Source: Dictyocoela muelleri
Taxonomy: Eukaryota; Microsporidia
Reading direction: 5' to 3'
Assembly: GCA_016256075.1 (NCBI GenBank)
Contig: SDVU01000642.1
Coordinates: forward strand, 1 to 11,611
Length of the DNA: 11,611 nucleotides
Position 1 is the stretch's first letter. Each line of letters begins with the position of its first letter. A program made the translations under genes and the position numbers. Shown here one piece after another: positions 5,872 to 11,611 of the stretch. The notes under the pieces are model-generated. The model had not been told where the DNA came from, did not search any database, and saw only the letters and a program-made list of their open reading frames with translations.

Positions 5872-6970
5872 GGGTCTTGTTCAGAATGTGGAAAATTTTT
5901 AAAATGAATAAATGGTCCATATTCTGAAAGAAATTAAATACATGATTTATAAATAATTATAATTTTTCACCCCTTGAAATTGAAAATTATTTGAAATTTT
6001 TACAAATATTTATAATTTTTTTTATTGAAAATGAAATACTAAGCGATAATAACTTTGAATTAACTGTGTAAATTTATCTATTCTACAGATATTTACTAGG
6101 AATGATAAAAAAACTATTTTATACAGATGTAGTGTTATATTGTGCTGTATAAGGAAATCAATAAAGAGCAGTAATTAGAGATATAGAATTAATACATCTA
6201 ATATATCATTTACTTAAAAATTCAAATTATAAAAAAAAATATTATGCGGTATCTAATGGCTAAACTTCTTCGATTAAAAATAAATTAAAAGTATTTCATG
6301 ATTTATATTGCAATAAAAGGGCTGTTTTATTGGTGTTTGGATAGAATTGTCGAGGCGTACGGAACTTTTTTATGCAGAGGAGGTATAATAAAGTGACCTA
6401 CTGTATTATATGACGAAATAAGATGATCTCTTTACTTTTGAAGCGCCCAATTCGGTAGATAATCTCAATTTATATTAAAATGTGTGTAAAATCATCAAGT
6501 AGAAATACTTACTGAGGCATTAGATAAAAATAGGTGTTATAAGCAAGTTTAAAACAGATGAAAATCTTCGTATCCTGGTGTTGCAGAGTACTTATGTCTG
6601 GAACACAAACTAGTAATCCATAGCAATGGTTTTATAAGTTTAAAAGGCACACACTAATAATATAGATGGATTCTGGCCGCATCTTAAAGCTTCTATGCGT
6701 AAAGAACATAGAGTAAAGAGAGTAAACATTTATAAATGGCTATCAGAATATACATTCCAAAGAAGATTTTAACAAATTTGTCGTCCGATGAATTCGTTTC
6801 AATTTTTAAAGAAATATTGAAATTATTATTTAAATTGAAGTTTAAATTGTTTTTTTAATTGTTTTTAGTTAATTGTTTTTTTAAATTGATCTTTTTAAAA
6901 TTAATTATTTTTGAAAAAATTTTATTGTAAGGTAGATACTTTTGACTTGGTCCACATTCTGAACAAGCCC
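5872..6970 (+). mobile_element. Merlin (IS1016-like) DNA transposon 1, inserted in a Tigger element
   Basis: A 1.1-kb element with terminal inverted repeats. The left end is GGGTCTTGTTCAGAATGTGG. The right end, read inward, is GGGCTTGTTCAGAATGTGG, differing by one extra T. The 8-9 bp target duplication and the internal transposase remnant agree on the Merlin superfamily. Inside the left end, TCCATATTCTGAA (5916-5928) is an inverted copy of the terminal TTCAGAATGTGGA (5880-5892), so the left terminus can fold back on itself. The flanking Tigger fragments read on through the insertion site once it is ignored, which proves it inserted into that older element. Confidence 0.88.
6090..6840 (+). pseudogene. 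Merlin/ISXO2-like transposase remnant 1
   Basis: Pieces appear in the order of IS1595/Merlin transposases. A zinc-ribbon-like relic comes first (TILYRCS...CCIRKSIKSS). Then VEAYGTFLCRGGIIK stands at the position of the first catalytic motif (V.IDET..). Next is FKTDENL, then YPGVAEYLCLEHKLVIHSNG, then HTNNIDGFWPHLKASMRKEH with WLSEYTFQRRF, and a tail NLSSDEFVSIFKEILKLL. The first catalytic Asp is not conserved (EAYGT instead of EIDET). The final Glu of HTNtIE is Asp here. Several stops and frameshifts are present, so it is inactive. The 40-codon stretch ending QRRF (about 6650-6770) is the longest uninterrupted part. Confidence 0.85.
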
Positions 6971-6979
6971 GGACATTTG
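6971..6979. repeat. Target-site duplication of Merlin element 1, right
   Basis: GGACATTTG directly follows the right terminal repeat and matches TGACATTTA at 5863-5871. Confidence 0.75.
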
Positions 6980-7228
6980 TTTAAATTTGGTTTTCAATGA
7001 ATAATTATTATATGTCTATAAACTTAATAAATGAAGTGCAGTTGAGTGGCTTAAATTAAAGCTCTATGTGTGATTTATTTTTCACTATTTGTCCAGAGAA
7101 ATTATCACAAAGTAATAAAATCTTTTTGCATTCTTTTTTAATGATTCGTTAATAATCGTCAAGTACTCATCAAAAAGATGACGCTTAGGGAAAATTTTGG
7201 ATCTTTTTATCATCCAAGGTAGAGGCTC
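6980..7228 (-). pseudogene. Tigger/pogo-type transposase remnant, copy 2, DDE-core part
   Basis: The minus strand reads EPLPWMIKRSKIF, HLFDEYLTIINESLKKN, then in another frame ILLLCDNFSGQIVKNKSHIE and FKPLNCTSFIKFID. This matches the Tigger/jerky (DDE_1) core: 'PrWmtk..F..wl', 'kILLLlDNa.sH' with the second catalytic Asp in CDN, and 'fLPpNtTS..QPlD'. Several stops and one or more frame changes are present. No coding similarity is seen to the right of about 7230, so the N-terminal DNA-binding part is lost. It is continuous with 5645-5862 apart from the Merlin insertion. Confidence 0.7.
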
Positions 7229-7603
7229 AAGAAAAAACGTAAAAAAAAAATAATAAAAAAAACGATTTTTATAAAATATAGTGGTTGTAAATAATATAAT
7301 TAGAAAAAAATTCTGTTATTTTGCTTTATTTACTGTAAATACAATATTTTTTTAAAAGTATATTTAATGGGTTAATAAATTTTGAATTTCAATTTCTTTT
7401 GTATAATTAAATTTTTTATTACGTCTTATTCAAAAATAATGCGAAGAAACGACTCTGTTCCCATCATCTCTTATTATAGTGTTGTCGTTTCAAGTCAAAA
7501 CAGTACCTTTTATCTTTAAATATCCTACATTTATCTAAAATAAAATTATCTTATGGTTATCTGCAAATATTTTATCCTATAATATGTTTATATTATAGTT
7601 AAT
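7229..7603. other. AT-rich spacer, nothing recognised
   Basis: A-rich runs and scattered sequence with no motif that could be assigned. It may hold the unrecognisable N-terminal end of the Tigger element. Confidence 0.45.
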
Positions 7604-7621
7604 AAGGGCAGCAACGCCCTT
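7604..7621. repeat. Small GC hairpin followed by T-rich sequence
   Basis: AAGGGC (7604-7609), loop AGCAAC, GCCCTT (7616-7621), then TTAT. It looks like a terminator-type hairpin, but no gene precedes it, so a role is unproven. Confidence 0.45.
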
Positions 7622-7687
7622 TTATATAAAATTTTGAAATTTTCAAGAATCAAACAAATTTATAAAAAAAACAAATTTTAAAAAATT

Positions 7688-7984
7688 GGCACTCTATATT
7701 CATAGGGGACCCAGAAATCTTCACATCCATACGATCTTATGACAAAGTAAAAAAATATTTGAATTAGATACGAAGAGCTACTATGGGAGGGTATGTTTTT
7801 TTAAGCTATATTTTTATATTTATAAATTTAGAACATTTTGGTTCTAAATTTAGAAATATAAGAATATAGCTTAAAAAAACATACCCTCCTATACTAGCTC
7901 TTCGTTTCTAATTCAAATTTTTTTACTTTGTCATAAGCTCGTATGGATGAGAAGATTTCGGGTCCCCTATGAATATAGAGTGCC
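7688..7984. mobile_element. Foldback element with about 145-base inverted arms
   Basis: The left arm (7688-7834) and right arm (7841-7984) are inverted copies with only about 8-10 differences, including small indels, around the six-base loop ATTTTG. The outer ends read GGCACTCTATATTCATAGGG. The whole 297 bp can form one long hairpin and has no coding capacity, so it is a MITE of foldback type. The flanks (AAAAATT on the left, TAAAATCA on the right) do not give a clear target duplication, so the superfamily is not assigned. It abuts the Merlin-type remnant that begins near 8000 and may have inserted into its N-terminal part. Confidence 0.88.
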
Positions 7985-7999
7985 TAAAATCAAAACTGT

Positions 8000-8565
8000 G
8001 AGAAAAAACAAGACTAAATTTACTTGAAAACACGATCAAACTCGGTAGTCTTGGAATTATTTGCCAAATAGATGATTCAATGTTTCATTATAAATAAAAA
8101 TATCGCTGGACGTATTTCCAAATAGTACAGGGTTTTTAATAGCTAGCATTTATTTCAACTCTTCTAAATACTATATCGAGGTGGTTCAATCAAAAACCTG
8201 AAACTTAATCCCAAATAATCAGTCAAATTAGAAGGCCAGAAACTATATTTGGAGCGACAAATAAAGAACCTACACTACAATTTCGAATATGTATGACACA
8301 TAACTGTAAATCTCCCCTGAGATTTGCTGATCCAATAGAAGGGAGCATACACAAAACATTGAATTGCTTTGAAATAAACTTAAAAGAAAACTAAAGGGTG
8401 TGATAAGGTTTGTATGGGCCAATTACAATGTTATTTGAATGAATGGGTGTAGAAAGATGCAAAATCCTGCAAACATTTGAAATTTTATTAACTCTATCGA
8501 TATGATTATTCAATGAATAGGGAGGAAACAAAACACTTTTTTATTAGAGAAAAAAAATTTTATCC
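8000..8565 (+). pseudogene. Merlin/ISXO2-like transposase remnant 2
   Basis: Open pieces on the plus strand follow the family order. NTIKLGSLGIICQIDDSMFH (about 8031-8088) is the first catalytic motif, family form 'kLGGpGkiVqIDESmf', with the Asp kept. Then MTHNCKSPLRFADPIEGSIH and KTLNCFEINLKEN (about 8293-8393) match 'vNHs..FvdP.tGiHTq.IE..Ws.lK', with the final Glu position changed. MGQLQCYLNEWV recalls the 'lpsYLaEfmWr' end. Stops and frame changes separate the pieces. No terminal repeats were found, although TTTGACTTGGTC near 8571 also occurs at 6941 near the right end of Merlin element 1. It is a different lineage from Merlin 1. Confidence 0.7.
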
Positions 8566-8663
8566 GAATATTTGACTTGGTCATGTTGTGTTACTATAAG
8601 ATTTATATTTTTGTAATAATAAAATGTGGATAGAAAAAAACATTTTTCCAATAGTAACTCATT

Positions 8664-8957
8664 ATGAGAAATTCAAATATTCTTTTATTTTTTTATAAGT
8701 TCTGCTGTATGACTGGGCTACTGAATAATGAATCAGTTGCCGGTTATCTAATGTTAATAATTGACGAACCCCAGATCATTACCACACCAAGATCAACACC
8801 CACCCCAAGATCAACACCCACCCAAATTCAACACCCACCTCTAATAAGCCTCGCACCAAATAACTTCAATCTAAATGTTCCGTTTCTAAAACGAGCCAAA
8901 TGCAGTCCACTTTTTCGCCCCTTTCTGACAATCAGTAGTTTTTTTGATATTAATTAA
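8664..8957 (+). CDS. Doubtful 97-codon ORF with PRSTPT repeats
   Basis: A 97-residue open frame from ATG to stop, with in-frame stops directly upstream of the ATG. The N-terminal part is hydrophobic (NILLFFYKFCCMTGLL), followed by YLMLIIDEPQI, then a proline/threonine-rich repeat PRSTPTPRSTPTQIQHPP and a Pro/Phe/Leu-rich end. It is less AT-rich than its surroundings. No CCC/GGG start signal precedes the ATG. No family is recognised. It could be a small species-specific protein, the remains of a longer gene, or a chance ORF around a GC-richer microsatellite. Confidence 0.25.
   Translation: MRNSNILLFFYKFCCMTGLLNNESVAGYLMLIIDEPQIITTPRSTPTPRSTPTQIQHPPLISLAPNNFNLNVPFLKRAKCSPLFRPFLTISSFFDIN
8787..8840 (+). 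repeat. 18-bp tandem repeat, three copies
   Basis: CCAAGATCAACACCCACC occurs twice exactly (8787-8804, 8805-8822). A diverged third copy is at 8823-8840. The unit is six codons long and in frame with the ORF over it, giving PRSTPT twice. Confidence 0.9.
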
Positions 8958-9689
8958 AACTAAATAAATTTTAAAAAATTCAAAATCTAAAAATGTTTTT
9001 AAATTAATTAAAAAAGTTATTTAATTATCGGTTATTATCTTTTTAAAGGAAAATAGGATTAATAAGCCTCTGAAATATATGTAAAAAATTTATATTTTTT
9101 AAATAAAGCATATTAATTTCTTAGTCTTAAAATTCAAAATATTTAAAATATTTAAGTTTTTAATATTTTAATTTTTTACACCTTCCATTTTCCTTCCATA
9201 TTTTTTTTGTTTTTCCCTCCTAAAAATAGAGAACCCCTACCAAAGGTATAAAAGAAATTTTTGTACCATATACCTAGAAATTTTAGATACAATTAAGAGC
9301 AATGTTTTTTTTGTATGCCATAATATAAATATAATTTATTGAAAAATAAGTGTTTGCTGATCTGGTGGTTGATGTTGATTTGGCGTTCGACAATAATTGC
9401 AAATATATGTTTTTTCGAACAAAATTGGATCATAACCTCATATTTTATTTAATAAATTGTAGATAAATTTACAAGTATCTTTATTTTAAATTGAAGTTAT
9501 TGAAAGTTTGTCTAGAATTGTCTAAAAACATTTTTTTATTTTCTTAAATTTATGCTCCTCTATAAAATGTAAAATGCTTTTTTATATTAGTTTCATAATT
9601 TCTAATATATTTTTTAAGCCTTTACTACTTTGATTTTATAGTTTGGATATGTATTATATATCATTATAGCCAACAAAATATTTTTATGA
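8958..9689. other. AT-rich spacer, mostly nothing recognised
   Basis: Low-complexity AT sequence. On the minus strand about 9345-9430 there is a short open stretch with FEKTYICNYCRTP (a Cys-x2-Cys pair) that I could not assign. It might be the far 3' part of Merlin remnant 3 or chance. Confidence 0.4.
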
Positions 9690-10300
9690 CATATTCTTTT
9701 ATGATTACTAAAATTTATCAAGACCCAAATAACCTCTTCATTCATCTGTTATGATATTAGAGGTATTGTTTACATTTTTTTTTTATTATGTAAGTAATAT
9801 TTTTCGGTCTTTTTTGTGCTCAAAAAAACTTCACCAGTTTCTCTATAAACATCACCTACACTCCATATTTTGTGTGTTTTGCTTACACATTCGAATTTAC
9901 GCATTGTTACGCCGTTAAATCTATTTATACATGATTTTCTTAACCTCTTATAAAATTATTTTTAAATCTAATATTTTTTCCTTATAATATCTAATATCCT
10001 GTTCATATTTTATAAATATGTATAAATTTATATTTATATCTTTTAGCCTAGTATCGACAGACCATTCATATATAACAAAAATTATTTTTTTAACACCAAT
10101 AAAAAATCCACTAAAATATGCTGCGTTACTGCATTTAAATTTTCTTTTTTATTACATTTATATGAATTAAACAGCCATACATAATTTTTTATCGTTACCT
10201 GTTTTCATTTCCATATTTTTTCACAATTTGGTCATCTACGTTTTTCAAAAATTAATTTATATTTCATTGAATAAGAAAGAATTACATCTTTCGAATTCAT
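9690..10300 (-). pseudogene. Merlin/ISXO2-like transposase remnant 3
   Basis: Read on the minus strand from 10300. A probable original start MNSKDVILSYSMKYKLIFEK leads into PNCEK (zinc-ribbon-like) and YKCNKKENL. Next is FVIYEWSVDTRLKDI, matching the family's 'i..liY.Ws...' helix, then YEQDIR, KIIMYK and RKFECVSKTH at the place of 'vqIDEt...rKynrGR'. IWSVGDVYRETGEVFLSTKK then matches 'rWVFGgvdReTge.f...V..R'. NTSNIITDE and RGYLGLDKF match 'tiItDeWrgY.gL'. The final HTNTIE block is not recognisable beyond 9700. Stops and frame changes are frequent. SINE copy D begins about 140 bases beyond its 5' end. No terminal repeats were identified. Confidence 0.75.
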
Positions 10301-10443
10301 AATTATATATAATTCCAATCTTTGTAACATGTATTTTTATTTAAATTAAATAAAATCGACGTGTTTATGATCCAATTTTACCGTCTTCGTCATAAATTTA
10401 ATAATAAAACGCTTCAGTATATAGATCTATAAGGAAATTATTT

Positions 10444-10798
10444 ATTAAATGTTAACAATATATAAAATAATTGAACCCCTAAGACTTTTTAAAACTTGTC
10501 TTTATCCATTTGGATCTCGTTTTACAGGGTAATACGCTACTCTTAAGCGACCATATAGCTCAGTTGTATAACGGTCTTTTCTTAAAGACACATCGGTCAC
10601 AGATAATTATAAAATTTTTCATATTTTTTTTGTTTTTTACTACTTTTTTTTACCAAGATTTATCGCTATAATCCAACACACTTAGGAAAATCTTTGCTGT
10701 TATGTATAAAAGATTTAATAAGTCTATTCAGATAACACAATAATACAACTGGATATCACAACTACAGTTATTTTCCACTTAATGTCCATACCATGGGT
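10444..10798 (-). mobile_element. tRNA-like SINE candidate, copy D (most diverged)
   Basis: It aligns with copy C along its length: the tail (GTTAACAAT, then CTTGTCTTTATCCATTTGG), the central block TTTTTTACTACTTTTTTTTA followed by CCAAGATTTATCGCT, and the head (CAACTGGATATCACAACTAC against copy C's CAGCTGGATTCGAACTAC). The head is at the right, on the minus strand, but its A and B boxes have decayed. It is about 100 bp shorter than copy C. AGGAAATTATTT (10432-10443) and AGGAATTTGTAT (10799-10810) may be a worn target duplication. On the plus strand it keeps a strong tRNA-like 5' part (see 10547-10610). Confidence 0.5.
10547..10610 (+). other. Plus-strand tRNA-like module inside SINE copy D
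   Basis: GCGACCATATAGCTCAGTTG contains an A-box match (TAGCTCAGTTG), followed by GTCTTTTCTTAAAGAC, which folds as an anticodon-like stem-loop with CTT in the loop, and then GGTCACAG. The corresponding parts of copy C (3693-3762, GAAGCCCAGCTGTATACGCG) and copy A (1277-1350, AAAGGCTCAGGTGTGTACA) align with it. The B box is poor and the acceptor ends do not pair, so it is not a functional tRNA gene. It faces the tRNA-like head of the same element. Confidence 0.4.
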
Positions 10799-10835
10799 AG
10801 GAATTTGTATGGGCCTAAATGACCATATTTACAGG

Positions 10836-10950
10836 GTTTTGCAACTATTGAGAGCCCTATTTGCAATTAGTGAGAACCCTCTTTGCAATTAGTGAGAGCC
10901 CTCTTTTCAGTTAATGAGAGCCCTCTTTTCAGCTAATGAGAGCCATTTTT
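10836..10950. repeat. 22-bp minisatellite, four full and two partial units
   Basis: Full units are at 10850-10871, 10872-10893, 10894-10915 and 10916-10937, of the type GAGAGCCCTCTTTTCAGTTA plus AT. Partial units precede and follow. The first two units share the ending TTTGCAATTAGT and the last two TTTTCAG(T/C)TAAT, showing a switch of variant inside the array. It lies just beyond the head of SINE copy D. Confidence 0.92.
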
Positions 10951-11410
10951 CAAAACATTATTTTTTTACGAAATAATACTACCCCTAACAATTCTCAGAA
11001 AATCTAAAGAAATGTAACGAAACGCCTTGTTAAAGTCATATAAAGACATAAAAATGATAAAATGAGCTTGAGATATATATATATCAAGATTTTTATCTAT
11101 TTTATATTCTACGAACAAGAGAATAGCCAATTCAATAAGTTGCACGCCAAAGTTTGCAGATTTTCTTTTTCTAAAGAATGAATAACGTAATAAAAAAATA
11201 TAATTAATGACATAGCACCAATTATTTTAAATATTATTGATGAAATAAATGACTTATAACTCACTTATATACAGGGGAGGAGAGATACGAATTATGGAGA
11301 TAAAAAGGGGGTGTATCTTTTTTTTTAAATTCACCCTTAGGTAACACCAAATAGAAAAAATTATTATGTTTTAAAATAAAAATTAAAATTAAAATACAAT
11401 ACAAAAAAAA
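10951..11410. other. Spacer with an AT palindrome; no gene seen
   Basis: An extended imperfect palindrome at 11048-11105 is centred on CTTGAGATATATATATATCA (11067-11086). Around 11276-11340 there are G-rich runs (GGGGAGGAG, AAAAGGGGGTG) and then TTCACCCTTAGG, which may form a weak hairpin or belong to the left terminus of the Merlin-type element at the right edge. No open frame recognised. Confidence 0.45.
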
Positions 11411-11611
11411 TTATAAAATCATTTTTAATAGTCCTTGAATATCATTTTCTCTTTTTTTCATCACAATCATTAATGGTAACCATATTTTTTTGATAGTACG
11501 ATAATTTGGTCTAATATATTTTTTTATTGAAGACCAATTTCCTTCTATCGTATTTGTATGTACACCATTATCTTTATTTATAAATTCAATACTATGATTA
11601 ACAGTATAATG
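11411..11611 (-). CDS. Merlin/ISXO2-like transposase, C-terminal end (partial, runs off window)
   Basis: The last 66 residues and stop codon of a DDE transposase, uninterrupted to the window edge. HYTVNHSIEFINKDNGVHTN leads into TIEGNWSSIKKYIRPNYR, the classical 'H.tVNHs..FvnpdtGvHTNTIEG.WS.iK' block of IS1595/ISXO2 and Merlin transposases. The Glu of TIEG is the third catalytic acid and is present. The end IWLPLMIVMKKREND...LLKMIL replaces the usual 'YL.Ef.wR' segment. The gene begins outside the window, so completeness cannot be judged. Of the four Merlin-type sequences here it is the only one without visible damage, so it is likely the youngest and possibly active. The stop is at 11411-11413. 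Confidence 0.88.
   Translation of the reverse strand, partial: HYTVNHSIEFINKDNGVHTNTIEGNWSSIKKYIRPNYRTIKKIWLPLMIVMKKRENDIQGLLKMIL

Noticed and set aside
9240-9260. ACCAAAGGTATAAA, also present in SINE copy B
   Set aside because: Fourteen matching bases without any extension; not enough for a fifth SINE copy.
9345-9430. Minus-strand open stretch with a Cys-x2-Cys pair
   Set aside because: Too short, no second metal-binding pair and no recognised family.
8409-10815. Shared 12-mer TTTGTATGGGCC at 8409-8420 and 10804-10815
   Set aside because: The match does not extend on either side, so it may be chance.
10836-10950. CRISPR-like array
   Set aside because: The units are contiguous with no unique spacers; it is a plain minisatellite in a eukaryotic genome.

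Overview
This window is very AT-rich, transposon-dominated eukaryotic DNA, most likely from a microsporidian with a large, gene-poor genome. The evidence is one recognisable short intron-less gene for ribosomal protein eL27 (minus strand, 2379-2723), with a run of four C a few bases before its ATG as is typical of microsporidian genes, plus several Merlin (IS1016/ISXO2-like) and Tigger/pogo DNA transposon remnants of kinds known from microsporidia. The genus cannot be fixed from sequence alone.

Layout. 1-380: a near-perfect 71-base hairpin at the window edge and two small hairpins. 380-818: decayed coding sequence of unknown identity. 1068-1719: a non-autonomous hAT-like element with matching ends and a degenerate 8-bp target duplication. 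A tRNA-like SINE candidate (copy A) sits inside it. 1793-2221: SINE copy B. 2379-2723: eL27. 3409: one hAT-like end. 3586-4048: SINE copy C with an 11-bp target duplication. 4493-4955 and 5645-7228: two Tigger/pogo remnants on the minus strand. The second is split by a 1.1-kb Merlin element (5872-6970) with terminal inverted repeats and a 9-bp target duplication. 7688-7984: a foldback element with arms of about 145 bases. 8000-8565: a second Merlin-type remnant. 8664-8957: a doubtful proline-rich ORF with an 18-bp tandem repeat. 9690-10300: a third Merlin-type remnant, minus strand. 10444-10798: SINE copy D. 10836-10950: a 22-bp minisatellite. 11411-11611: the uninterrupted C-terminal end of a fourth Merlin-type transposase, running off the right edge.

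The most interesting signal is a dispersed, diverged family of about 350-460 bp elements in four copies (A-D). Each starts with a tRNA-like head (A box and B box visible in copy C, anticodon-arm-like sequence in between), has a central conserved block, and ends in a conserved tail with a small hairpin. Copy C is flanked by a perfect 11-bp direct repeat. Part of the tail half, read on the opposite strand, again looks like the 5' part of a tRNA, so the element may carry two tRNA-like modules facing each other. Little else here is working host sequence: apart from eL27 and perhaps the 8664 ORF, nearly all recognisable coding similarity is transposase in different stages of decay.
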